64,000 nt of DNA from Betaproteobacteria bacterium (GTDB lineage Bacteria; Pseudomonadota; Gammaproteobacteria; Burkholderiales; Usitatibacteraceae), in the NCBI GenBank assembly GCA_016720855.1, contig JADKJU010000003.1, forward strand, positions 62,001-126,000, given 5' to 3'. The notes under the pieces were generated by a model that ran no database searches, was not told where the DNA came from, and worked only from the letters and a program-made list of their open reading frames with translations. Below are positions 51,344 through 59,740 of this stretch, piece after piece (the stretch's first letter is position 1; each line of letters opens with the position of its first letter). The translations under genes were made by a program, and so were the position numbers.

Positions 51344-51868
51344 ATGCGCAAGGTCCTGCTCATCTTCAGCGAAATGACCGACGGCGACGTCGACTGGCTC
51401 TCGAAATCCGGTGAGCGCATCCGCGTCGATGCCGGGGCCACGCTGGTGCCGCTGGGTGCGCGCGTGGACAACATCTGGTTCGTGCTCGATGGCGCCCTGT
51501 CAGTGCACACCGCGTCGGGCACCCAGCTCGCCGTGATGGGTTCGGGAGAGATCGTCGGCGAGATGTCGCTCGTGGACCCGGCGCCGACCGCGGTATCCGT
51601 GCGCGTGGCGAACGACGCGACGCTGCTCAGGATCTCGGATGACACCGTGCGCGCGAAGCTTGCCGAGGACCCCGCCTTCGCCGCCCGCTTCTACCGCGCG
51701 CTTTGCGTCTTTCTCGCCAGCCGCCTTCGCAGCACGACGCGGCGCATGGGCTACGGGACCGACGCCGAGGACGAGAACGCCAAGGACGAACTGACGGACG
51801 ACCTGCTGGACAACGTCCACCTCGCGGGCGCGCGCTTCGACCGCATGCTCAAGCGCCTCGCGGGCTGA
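51344..51868 (+). CDS. Cyclic-nucleotide-binding domain protein of the export locus
   Basis: A 174-residue protein with one cNMP-binding beta-roll (residues ~25-105: VDAGATLVPLGARVDNIWFVLDGALSV, MGSGEIVGEMSLVDPAP) and a C-terminal helical part, but no helix-turn-helix. The phosphate-binding cassette has Thr where Crp-like proteins have the Arg that contacts the cyclic phosphate (PAPTAVSV), so ligand binding may be lost or altered. It lies 7 bp upstream of the exporter genes on the same strand, and cNMP domains are recurrent partners of NHLM-type exporters. A role in gating or localising the exporter is inferred. Confidence 0.82.
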   Translation: MRKVLLIFSEMTDGDVDWLSKSGERIRVDAGATLVPLGARVDNIWFVLDGALSVHTASGTQLAVMGSGEIVGEMSLVDPAPTAVSVRVANDATLLRISDDTVRAKLAEDPAFAARFYRALCVFLASRLRSTTRRMGYGTDAEDENAKDELTDDLLDNVHLAGARFDRMLKRLAG

Positions 51869-51875
51869 ACGCGCG

Positions 51876-52043
51876 ATGGCCGGGCCCGACAGCTCGATAT
51901 TCCGGAAGGCGGCGCTCGCGCGCCTGGCCTCGCCGGAGCGTCTCGACGCGCGGCCGAGCCTGCCCTCCTATCCCCGGCGGCTGGCGGCGGCGGTCGCCCT
52001 GCTGGCCATCGCCGTGATTGCCTTCGCCGCATGGCTGCGATAG
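51876..52043 (+). CDS. 55-residue stub resembling the N-terminus of an NHLM-type HlyD adaptor
   Basis: Starts ATG at 51876 and stops TAG at 52041-52043. The sequence SSIFRKAALARLASPERLD (residues ~6-24) matches the conserved cytosolic head of NHLM-system HlyD/secretion proteins, followed by one membrane helix (residues ~34-53) and an immediate stop at AAWLR. The periplasmic adaptor domain is absent. It overlaps the next gene by 13 bp in another frame, so it appears maintained as a compact coding unit rather than a random fragment. It is too short for the provided gene calls and was read directly from the sequence. Confidence 0.62.
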   Translation: MAGPDSSIFRKAALARLASPERLDARPSLPSYPRRLAAAVALLAIAVIAFAAWLR

Positions 52044-54259
52044 CTGCCGAGCCCGCCGGCAAGCCCGCGACCGCCTCCAGGCTCGCGGACACCGCGCTGG
52101 CCCGCGTCCCCTCCATCCTCCAGCTGGAGGCGGTGGAATGCGGCGCCGCGGCGCTCGCCATGGTGCTCGCCCATCACGGCCGCCATGTGCCCCTCGAAGT
52201 GCTGCGCTCCGAGTGCGGCGTGACACGCGATGGCAGCAAGGCGGGCGGCCTGTTGCGCGCGGCCCGCGGCTACGGCCTGGTGGCGCGCGGCTTCCGCAAG
52301 GAACCCTCCGATCTGTCCGCGCTGCCGCTCCCCGCGATCGTCTTCTGGAACTTCAACCATTTCGTCGTCCTCGAGGGATTCCGCGACGGCTGCGCGCACC
52401 TGAACGACCCGGCCATGGGAAGGCGGATCGTGGACGCTGCCGAGTTCGACGAGGCGTTCACGGGCGTGATCCTCACCTTCGAACGCGGCCCGGAGTTCGC
52501 CCCCGGCGGCCAGGCGCCCTCGGTCCTTCGCTCGCTCTCCCGCCACCTCGCCGGGCTGGGTCCCTCCGTGTCGCTGGCCGTCGTGCTCGGGCTCGTCCTC
52601 GTGGCGCCGGGGCTCGCGCTTCCGTGGCTCATGGGGCGCTTCGTCGATGAGGTGCTGACGGCGCGGCTTCCGGGCGTTGCCGAGACGCTCATTGCCGGCC
52701 TGCTCGTCGCCGCGGTGGCCCGGGGACTGCTCTCCTGGCTGCAGGCGCAGATTCTCACCGCCGCCTTCACGCGGGCGGCGATGTCCTCGGCACAGCGCTT
52801 CTTCTCGCACGCGCTCGCCTTGCCCATGGACTTCTTCGTGCAACGCTCGCCGGGCGAGATCGCCTCGCGCGTGGCGCTGAACGAGCAGGTGGCGGAGACC
52901 GTTTCCGCGGACCTCGCGCACCTCGTGCTCGATCTCGTGACGGCCGTCTTCTTCCTCATTCTCATGCTGCGGCTGGAATCCGGGCTCACCGCGATCGTGG
53001 TGAGCTGCCTCGCCTTCGAGATCGCGGCGCTGCGCGCCATCAACCGGCGCACCGAAGGCATCTCGCGGCGCCTTTCCCTGCAGGCGGGCAAGCTCTCGGG
53101 GATGGCCACGGGCGGGCTCTCCAACATCGAGAGCATCAAGGCTGGCGGCCAGGAGGGCGCCCTCTTCAACAAGTGGCTGGGCCTGCAGGTGCAGTTCGCC
53201 AATTCCGCCGTCGAATCCCAGCGCCTCACGCTCGGCCCCATGCAGGTCCCGTCGATCGCCGGCCTCGTCGCGCAATTGGGCGTCCTGGGGCTGGGCGCGG
53301 TGCGCATCATGGAGGGCGGGTTCAGCGTGGGCGACCTGGTGGCCTTCCAGGTCCTGCTCGCAGGCTTCGCGGCACCGGTGCATGCCCTGTTCGCGGCGGC
53401 GCGCCACGTGCAGACGCTGCGCGGCGACGTGGCGCGCATCGACGACGTGCTCAATCACGCCATCGAGCCCGGCGTGACGATCGCGGAAAACCCGGTGAGC
53501 GCGGTGTCCGGGGCGCGCCCGTCCTCGCTCGAATTCCGCGATGTGGTCTTCGGCTACGGCAAGGGGACGGCACCCCTCGTGGATGGCTTCAGCCTGAAGA
53601 TCGAAAGCGGCCGGCGAGTGGCGCTGGTGGGCGCCTCGGGTTCGGGCAAGTCCACGCTCGCACGCCTGGCCGCGGGGCTGTATCGGCCCTGGCGCGGCGA
53701 GATCCTCTTCGACGGCCTGCCGCGCGAATCGTACTTGCGCGACGAACTTGCCCGCGCCGTGTCGTACGTGGACCAGGATGTGGTCCTTTTCGAAGGCACG
53801 GTGCGCGAGAATCTCACGATGTGGGACCCGGCGGCGGAAGACGTCGTCATTCGCGCCGCCGCCCGCCACGCCGCCATCGAGGACGAGATCGGCGTTCGGC
53901 AGGGCGGGCTGGATGCTCCCCTGCAGGAGGGCGCGCGAAACCTTTCCGGAGGTCAACGCCAGCGGATCGAGATCGCGCGCGCGCTGGCGCGCGGCCCCTC
54001 CATCCTCATCCTCGACGAGGCCACCAGCGCCCTCGACCCAGCGACCGAGGCGGTGGTCGAGAACAACCTGCGCCGGCGCGGCACGACCTGCCTGGTGATT
54101 GCGCACCGGCTTTCCACCGTGCGCGACGCCGACGAGATCCTCGTCCTCGAAGGCGGGAAGGTCGTCGAACGGGGCACGCACGACGAACTCGCCGCAGTCC
54201 CGGACGGGCGCTACGCGTTGCTGGTCGCGAGCGAGTCGAACGAGTCCGGGAAAATGTGA
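52031..54259 (+). CDS. Peptidase-containing ABC exporter, NHLM ABC1 type
   Basis: C39 peptidase/ABC exporter, 742 residues, predicted to cleave double-glycine leaders and export the peptide. The C39 domain (residues ~25-155) has the oxyanion Gln31, nucleophile Cys37 (ILQLEAVECGAAAL), His110 (FWNFNHFVV) and Asp126 (LNDPAMG), a complete catalytic set. Five to six membrane helices follow (~175-460). The ATPase has Walker A GASGSGKST (about 536), signature LSGGQRQRIEIARAL (about 636) and ILDEATSALD. The ATG at 52031 lies within the stub gene; the stop shares one base with the ABC2 start (TGATG). Confidence 0.9.
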   Translation: MAAIAAEPAGKPATASRLADTALARVPSILQLEAVECGAAALAMVLAHHGRHVPLEVLRSECGVTRDGSKAGGLLRAARGYGLVARGFRKEPSDLSALPLPAIVFWNFNHFVVLEGFRDGCAHLNDPAMGRRIVDAAEFDEAFTGVILTFERGPEFAPGGQAPSVLRSLSRHLAGLGPSVSLAVVLGLVLVAPGLALPWLMGRFVDEVLTARLPGVAETLIAGLLVAAVARGLLSWLQAQILTAAFTRAAMSSAQRFFSHALALPMDFFVQRSPGEIASRVALNEQVAETVSADLAHLVLDLVTAVFFLILMLRLESGLTAIVVSCLAFEIAALRAINRRTEGISRRLSLQAGKLSGMATGGLSNIESIKAGGQEGALFNKWLGLQVQFANSAVESQRLTLGPMQVPSIAGLVAQLGVLGLGAVRIMEGGFSVGDLVAFQVLLAGFAAPVHALFAAARHVQTLRGDVARIDDVLNHAIEPGVTIAENPVSAVSGARPSSLEFRDVVFGYGKGTAPLVDGFSLKIESGRRVALVGASGSGKSTLARLAAGLYRPWRGEILFDGLPRESYLRDELARAVSYVDQDVVLFEGTVRENLTMWDPAAEDVVIRAAARHAAIEDEIGVRQGGLDAPLQEGARNLSGGQRQRIEIARALARGPSILILDEATSALDPATEAVVENNLRRRGTTCLVIAHRLSTVRDADEILVLEGGKVVERGTHDELAAVPDGRYALLVASESNESGKM

Positions 54260-56403
54260 TGGCGGATCCCGGGGTCGCGTTCCGATCAACGAACCTGCCC
54301 GGAGCGCTCTCGCTCCTGGCTAGCCGGATGGGCGTGCACGGCGAGCCCCCGATGCCCGATATCGGCGACGAAGCGCTCGCCGTGGAGGATGCCGCCGCCG
54401 CGATCGGGCTGCGCTCGCGGCGCGTGCTCCTCGACGGGCGCTGGTGGGCCGAGGGCGGCACGCCGATGCTCGCGCGCGTGGCGGAGCGGCGCCGGGTCGT
54501 TCGCGACAACGACGCCTCGCAAACGGGCGCCACAGGCTGGGTCGCCTTGATCCCGAAGGCGCTCACCGGCTATCGCATGGTGGCGCTCGACCCCAAGGGC
54601 GGCCCGCCCGTCGAATGGCCCCTCGACGAGGAAACATCCAGCCGCCTGGCCCCATTCGCCTTCGCCTTCCATCGCACCTTCGAGCCGCGGCCGCTCGGGA
54701 CGAAGGACGTCCTTCGCTTTGCCATCGGCCACGCGCGCGCCGACGTGGGCGTGCTCCTGGCGACGGGCCTGCTCGCCGCGCTCGTGGGCCTGCTCACGCC
54801 GGTGGCCACGGGCCGCCTCATCGATCGCGCCATTCCCCAGGGCTCGGCTGACATGACCCTCGCGATCGTGGCGGGCCTGGCGGCCGCCGGGCTCGCAGCG
54901 ATCGCGCTCGAGGTGTTGCGGTCCATCGCCGTGCTGCGCTTCGAGGCCCGCACCTCCGTCGCCATCCAGGCCGCGGTGCTCGATCGCGTCATCGGCGCAC
55001 CCGCCCGATTCTTCCGCGCCTTCTCGAGCGGCGACCTGGCGCTGCGACTGGGCGCGGTGAATACCGTGCAACGCACGGTGACGGGCGCCTCCATCGGCGC
55101 GTTCGTCGCGGGCATCTTCCTCACCGCGAACTTCGCGCTGATGCTCGCCTACAGCCCGTCGCTGTCCGCAGCCGCCCTGGGCGTGATCCTCGTGGCGGCT
55201 CTCCTTTCCGCGGTGCTCGGTATCGCCAGGCTGTCAATCGGCCGGCGCATCGAGACTGCGGACGGGAAGCTCTCCGCCATGTCGTTCGAGTACTTTGCGG
55301 GCATTGCCAAGCTCCGGGCGGCGGCGGCCGAATCGCGCGCCTATTCGAACTGGCTCGCGCGCTACCGCGACTTCCGCGAACTCAACCGGAGAAGCGCCAC
55401 GCTTTCCAACCTGGAGTCCGTGCTGCTCTCGATCCTGCAGCCCGCGGCGGCGACGCTCATCCTCTACCTCGCCTGGCGCCTGGCCGAGACCCCGGCCGCG
55501 CGCGCGCTGACGGTGGGCCAGTTCGTCGCCTTCCAGTCGGCGATGTTCGGGCTGCTGGCGGGCATGCACGGCATCGTCGCAACGGCCCTCGACCTGGCGG
55601 CCCTGGCCCCGGTGTGGGAGCGCGCGAAGCCCATCCTCGCCACGCCCCCCGAGGACGGCGTACGCGGCAAGATTCGCCATGAGCCGCTGGGCGCCATCGA
55701 TTTCGTGGGCGTGTCGTTCGCCTATCCGGGTGGCCCGGAAGTCCTGGTCGACATCGACCTGTCGATCCGGCCGGGCGAGTTCGTCGCCATCGTGGGCGCC
55801 AGCGGATCCGGCAAGTCCACCATGCTGCGCCTGCTGCTGGGCTTCGAGTTCCCCGGCAGCGGCACGGTGCGATTCGACGGCCGCGTGCTGCCCGCGCTGG
55901 ACCTGAAGAGCCTGCGTGCGCGAATCGGCACGGTGCTTCAGGGCGGGCGGCTGTGGGCCGGCGACATCCTCACCAATATCGTGGGTGCGACGAGCCTCAC
56001 CGTGGACCACGCCTGGGAGGCGGCGCGCGCCTCCGGGCTCGCAGCCGACATCGAGGCCATGCCGATGGGCATGTACACGCTGGTGGGCGAAGGGATGAGC
56101 ACGCTGTCCGGCGGGCAACGCCAGCGCGTGATGATCGCGCGGGCCCTCGCGGGACGGCCGCGCATCCTGCTGCTGGATGAGGCCACGAGCGCGCTCGACA
56201 ACCTTTCGCAGGCGGCGGTTCTGGAAAGCCTGAAGCGGCTGGACGCGACGAGAGTGGTCATCGCGCACCGTCTTTCGACGGTGCGCCATGCCGACCGGAT
56301 CGTGGTACTGGAGCAGGGCCGGATCGTCCAGCAAGGGACGTTCCGGGAACTGGCCACCGTTCCCGGCCCCTTCGCCGCGATGCTCGCGCGGCAGGTGGCC
56401 TGA
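54259..56403 (+). CDS. Second ABC exporter without peptidase, NHLM ABC2 type
   Basis: ABC exporter, 714 residues, with an N-terminal ~150-residue domain without a C39 catalytic set (PIGD..EALAVEDAAAAIGL, GRWWAEGGTPMLARV), then six membrane helices (~165-430) and an ATPase: Walker A GASGSGKST (about 512), signature LSGGQRQRVMIARAL (about 615), LLLDEATSALD. It pairs with ABC1 as in NHLM peptide-export loci, where the two form a heteromeric exporter. It is coupled to ABC1 by a TGATG overlap; a GTG one codon earlier is possible. It ends 13 bp from the convergent peptide gene. Confidence 0.9.
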   Translation: MADPGVAFRSTNLPGALSLLASRMGVHGEPPMPDIGDEALAVEDAAAAIGLRSRRVLLDGRWWAEGGTPMLARVAERRRVVRDNDASQTGATGWVALIPKALTGYRMVALDPKGGPPVEWPLDEETSSRLAPFAFAFHRTFEPRPLGTKDVLRFAIGHARADVGVLLATGLLAALVGLLTPVATGRLIDRAIPQGSADMTLAIVAGLAAAGLAAIALEVLRSIAVLRFEARTSVAIQAAVLDRVIGAPARFFRAFSSGDLALRLGAVNTVQRTVTGASIGAFVAGIFLTANFALMLAYSPSLSAAALGVILVAALLSAVLGIARLSIGRRIETADGKLSAMSFEYFAGIAKLRAAAAESRAYSNWLARYRDFRELNRRSATLSNLESVLLSILQPAAATLILYLAWRLAETPAARALTVGQFVAFQSAMFGLLAGMHGIVATALDLAALAPVWERAKPILATPPEDGVRGKIRHEPLGAIDFVGVSFAYPGGPEVLVDIDLSIRPGEFVAIVGASGSGKSTMLRLLLGFEFPGSGTVRFDGRVLPALDLKSLRARIGTVLQGGRLWAGDILTNIVGATSLTVDHAWEAARASGLAADIEAMPMGMYTLVGEGMSTLSGGQRQRVMIARALAGRPRILLLDEATSALDNLSQAAVLESLKRLDATRVVIAHRLSTVRHADRIVVLEQGRIVQQGTFRELATVPGPFAAMLARQVA

Positions 56404-56416
56404 AACAGGGGCAGCG

Positions 56417-56656
56417 CTAGTTCTTCTTCGTCGCGCCTTCCGCGGAAGCGATCTGCGTGCCCGAAAGGGGCGGCTCGCGCTTGCCGGTGACGGTGACCTT
56501 GTCGAGCTTCACCATCTGCTGCGGCTGCTCGCGCTTGGCGGTGACGGTGATCTTCTCGAGTTTCACGACCTGCTGACCTCCGGACACAGAGTCGAGCTGC
56601 TGCTCGGAAAGCTCGCCTTCGGGCTGGGCAACGGGTTTCTGTTCGATGTTCGACAT
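56417..56656 (-). CDS. Double-glycine leader peptide with two tandem TonB-box-like repeats
   Basis: A 79-residue precursor. The leader (residues 1-27) ends ELSEQQLDSVSGG, matching the C39 recognition pattern LSxxxLxxVxGG with cleavage after Gly27. The 52-residue core opens with two exact 18-residue tandem units, 28-45 and 46-63: QQ-V/M-VKL-E/D-K-I/V-TVT-A/G-KRE-Q/P-P, identical at 13 of 18 positions. Each unit has a TonB-box-like EKITVTA or DKVTVTG. The tail is LSGTQIASAEGATKKN. It has no Cys or Trp, so it is not a lanthipeptide. A GAGGAGG ribosome site sits 4 bp before the ATG. It is convergent with the exporters. Confidence 0.8.
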   Translation of the reverse strand: MSNIEQKPVAQPEGELSEQQLDSVSGGQQVVKLEKITVTAKREQPQQMVKLDKVTVTGKREPPLSGTQIASAEGATKKN

Positions 56657-56849
56657 GGTGCCTCCTCGACTGGGTCCGTTTTCTGGCCGGGACGGGTCCC
56701 GGAGCGAAAACACGGTATCACAAGATATCGTGGATCACAGCCTACCGAGGGGGGGGAGGCGCCGCTGCGTTCGATTCGGCGGCCCCAGTGCGGAATATTA
56801 CGCAGTCCGGTCAAGGGGCAGACCCCTGACGCAGGCAGGGATCTTTCCC

Positions 56850-57614
56850 TTAACCCGCGGCAAGGAGGGTCACGGCCAGGGCATTGGCCGCCACGACGGC
56901 CCACCCGACCTGCTTGAGTTTCCGCGGGGACGGCGCCAGGAGGTTTACCACGACAACCCCCGCGAGCGGCAGGCACGCAGCCAAGGCAACCGTGCGCCAG
57001 CCCGGCACCCAGAACCAGGTCGCCAGGGCCGCCAGAAGGGCCACCCTTCCCATCCAGCTGGCTGCCGGCACGACCCAGACCATGGTCCCGGAGACCCGCG
57101 ACTTGATGGCATGGACCGCCAGGGTGGCCGTCACCGTGATCACGAACCACATGACGGGTGGGCCCCAGAGAGGCACGCCGGTCACCCCTCCCGCCGCGGC
57201 CACCGGCAGGTGCATGGCGGAAAAGGCGGCGCCCGCAATCACTTCGCCGGGCAGGGTCTTCAGGTTTTTCGACAGGACCACCGGCGCAAGTCCCGCTGCG
57301 AAGACCGCGGGTATCAGCGCCAGCCACCGGGCCACGGGAGGGGCGAGCCAGAGCGCAGCAAGACCCGCGGCGGCGCCCAGCGCGCCCAGGACGGCGAGCT
57401 GCCGGCGCGCAGGCACGGCCAGTTCCTGCTGCAGGCGCTTTCCGCGGGCGCCCAGGAGGACCACCAACGGCTCGTTCGCGACGAACAGGAGGATGGCCGC
57501 AAGGGCGAAGAGCCACGAGGCATAGCCCGGCGAACCGAGCGCCAGCCCGGACAGGAGCGGAAAGGCGAGCTCCGCATAGGCGCCATGCTCACGGGGGATG
57601 AGGTGCTTGTTCAT
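56850..57614 (-). CDS. YwiC-like integral membrane protein
   Basis: A ~8-helix membrane protein, 254 residues, beginning MNKHLIPREHGAYAELAFPLLSGL, the hallmark of the YwiC-like family. Family function is unknown. Members often lie near respiratory or nitrate genes. The ATG at 57614 gives this family start; 17 extra codons upstream are unlikely. It faces the peptide gene with 193 bp between them, which contains no other feature. It is 47 bp downstream of the Met-rich gene on the same strand, so the two may be co-transcribed. Confidence 0.82.
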   Translation of the reverse strand: MNKHLIPREHGAYAELAFPLLSGLALGSPGYASWLFALAAILLFVANEPLVVLLGARGKRLQQELAVPARRQLAVLGALGAAAGLAALWLAPPVARWLALIPAVFAAGLAPVVLSKNLKTLPGEVIAGAAFSAMHLPVAAAGGVTGVPLWGPPVMWFVITVTATLAVHAIKSRVSGTMVWVVPAASWMGRVALLAALATWFWVPGWRTVALAACLPLAGVVVVNLLAPSPRKLKQVGWAVVAANALAVTLLAAG

Positions 57615-57661
57615 TGCACCTTCGACGATACGCATCCGCCGGAATCGCGCAACCGATTGCG

Positions 57662-58273
57662 TCAATCATGCCTCGACGGGCGACTCGGATATTGCGCCGC
57701 ACCAGGGGTCATGGTCTTGCGCAGCTGCTCGCGCTGTTCCTTGGTGAGCACCGAGTCGATCCGCTTGCGCGCGTCCAGGCGCGTCTCGAACATCTGCTTG
57801 TGGATGGCGGCCATCGCATCGAAGCGCTTGCGCGCTGCCGCCTCGTCGAATTCCGCGGTCTTCGCCGCGTCCTCGGCCTGCCACTTCAACTCGTGCATCG
57901 AGCCCATGAGCGCATGGTTCTTGCGCTGCACTTCGCGGCGGATTTCCGTGACCTTGCCGCGCTGCTCGTCGGTGAGGTTGAGCGCTTCCACGCCTGCCAT
58001 CACGGGGCCGCCCATCATGCCGGCGCCCATGCCCTTCCCGTGCGTCATCCCGGGGCCCATTTCACAGCCGCCGCGCCCACCCGTCATTCCGGGGCCCATG
58101 CCCTGGCCGCCCATCCTGCCCGGGCCACCCACCATGCCCTGGCCCATGCCCTGCCCCATTCCCGGGCCACCCGACATGCCGGGACCCCCCATCATTCCGG
58201 GTCCCATCTGCGCCGCGGCAATCGTGGACAGGCATGCGGCGGCAACGGCCGCGAGGGCGAATCCGGTTTTCAT
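57662..58273 (-). CDS. Met/Gly-rich Spy/CpxP-like periplasmic protein
   Basis: Predicted exported protein, 203 residues, with a signal peptide (1-22, ending AAA-QM). Residues ~23-95 are a repetitive Met/Gly region (GPGMMGGPGM, GQGMGQGM) that may bind copper or other soft metals. Residues ~98-190 resemble the Spy/CpxP LTxxQ module (LNLTDEQRGKVTEIRREVQRKN, VLTKEQREQLRK). A function as a metal-responsive or ATP-independent chaperone is family-level inference. The 168 bp up to 58441 hold nothing clear. Confidence 0.82.
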   Translation of the reverse strand: MKTGFALAAVAAACLSTIAAAQMGPGMMGGPGMSGGPGMGQGMGQGMVGGPGRMGGQGMGPGMTGGRGGCEMGPGMTHGKGMGAGMMGGPVMAGVEALNLTDEQRGKVTEIRREVQRKNHALMGSMHELKWQAEDAAKTAEFDEAAARKRFDAMAAIHKQMFETRLDARKRIDSVLTKEQREQLRKTMTPGAAQYPSRPSRHD

Positions 58274-58441
58274 GTTCGTTTCCTTTCAGTAGCCATTCGG
58301 TCAGTGGTTCATGATCGCGCCGCGAAGGGCGGGATTCAACCTGCAGATGTGTCGAAAGGTAACGGGCTCGACCCGGCATCCGGATCAATGATCCCCCGCC
58401 GACTTCCCTGTTGGACGAATCGCCTTGCGTGCCGGTTGTCG

Positions 58442-58830
58442 TCACTCCGGCGGCGCGATCCGGGTAAGCTTTCGATACAACGTCCGTTCGCTGACACCCA
58501 GCATTCGAGCCAGTTCCTTTCGTGTTCCCCGGTGCGTGGCGACGCGGGAGCGCAGCAGGTCCGCCTCGATGGCCCGAAGCGTCGCCGTTCCGCCACCCTG
58601 CGCACCGTCACCCGACAGCGCGGATGGCATTGACGCTTGCGTGCCGGCGCTGGCGCGCACATGGTCGGGCAGGTGCTCCGCCGAGATGACCTCGCCATCG
58701 CACATCACGCTGGCGCGCTCGAGCAGGTTGCGCAACTCGCGCACGTTGCCGGGGTAGTCGTACGACATGAGCCGTGCGAGCGCCGGTTGCGACACCCTCA
58801 GGCCACGCAGCCGTGCGACCTGGCTCACGT
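58442..58830 (-). pseudogene. C-terminal remnant of a sigma-54-dependent (NtrC-type) activator
   Basis: Reading the minus strand, clear homology begins near VSQPALARLMSYDYPGNVRELRNLLERASVMCDGEVISAEHLP (end of the AAA+ module) and continues to a Fis-type helix-turn-helix (TRKELARMLGVSERTLYRKLTRI). The GAFTGA, Walker and receiver parts are missing; upstream, the frame is open but reads as shadow of the plus-strand gene at 58901. It is either a broken regulator or, less likely, a stand-alone Fis-like protein starting at the ATG before SYDYPGNV. Confidence 0.7.
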
Positions 58831-58900
58831 CGTCATCGAAGGCCTGTTCGGACTCGTCTTTCCCGACCCGCACGCCCGCCTGCGACTGAGGCTGAAGGCC

Positions 58901-59740
58901 GTGAGCCGGGCTCCGCAGGAAGCGATGGCCTGGTACGTCTGGACGACCCATCGCCCGGGGGCACTCGAGGCGGCGCTGCTTCCCGGCAGTCCGGAGTCGG
59001 CGCCGGGCGCAGCCCTGCTGGCCCTGCGGTACTACCCGGATCCGCGTGAATTGCTGTTTTCCCGCTTCGCGCCGGCGGAGCAGGAAGCGCGCCTGTCGCC
59101 GCACTTCGACCAGACCGGCACCCCGGCCCTCGAGCGGGCCTCGGAACTCGATCCCAGCCTGTTTCACGTCGGCACCCTCATGATCGTTCCCCAGGGTCCC
59201 CACCATGTGGGCCTGCGAATGAGCGCGCAGGACCGGTGGGTCGAGCAGTCGATCGGGAAGGCCGGCAGTAGCGTGAACCGCGACGTTCCCGGGCTCGAGC
59301 TGGCCTTGTCCCTGCTCGATCCGCTTGTGTGCGGCCTGAGCTACCTCGGACGAAGGCCGCCCGCCACCGTTCGCCTCTGGCGGCGTCCCGGCGTCCTCTG
59401 GCGGATCGAATCGGACGGGCAAGTGAAAAGCACTCACGACCCCGATCTTTCCGAGTGGGAACTCGAACACCACGGCCTGGTGGTGCCTGGCCGCGCCGAC
59501 TCCGCGGGCAGGGCCCCGCCGTCGCCGCCGCCCGCCGAGCGGCCCCTGTTCGAGCATTCCGCCGAGACCCCGCCACGCTACGCCCCCTGGCCGGTGAATT
59601 CGCAATGGTGGCAAGCAGCCGGCTGGCAGTTCGATCCCGTCGGCGTGTTCTGCGGCCGGTGCGCGGCGGAGGAGAACGACGAGCGCATGCCCATCCATCA
59701 CCACTTCGGCCGGAGGATCGACGATGCCCTCAAGTCCTGA
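58901..59740 (+). CDS. Uncharacterised protein, first gene of the metallo-hydrolase operon
   Basis: A 279-residue protein I do not recognise. It has no signal peptide or membrane helix, a Pro-rich stretch near residue 200 (ADSAGRAPPSPPPAERP), and a C-terminal Trp-rich part with FCGRC and IHHHFGRR, which may bind metal. The GTG at 58901 is the first plausible start after the activator remnant and has a weak GAAGG before it; the frame is open upstream. It overlaps the next gene by 17 bp. Confidence 0.5.
   Translation: MSRAPQEAMAWYVWTTHRPGALEAALLPGSPESAPGAALLALRYYPDPRELLFSRFAPAEQEARLSPHFDQTGTPALERASELDPSLFHVGTLMIVPQGPHHVGLRMSAQDRWVEQSIGKAGSSVNRDVPGLELALSLLDPLVCGLSYLGRRPPATVRLWRRPGVLWRIESDGQVKSTHDPDLSEWELEHHGLVVPGRADSAGRAPPSPPPAERPLFEHSAETPPRYAPWPVNSQWWQAAGWQFDPVGVFCGRCAAEENDERMPIHHHFGRRIDDALKS

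Noticed and set aside
56850..57614. MenA/UbiA prenyltransferase completing the menaquinone pathway
   Set aside because: It is a polytopic membrane protein but lacks the DxxxD prenyl-diphosphate motifs, and its start matches the YwiC-like family.
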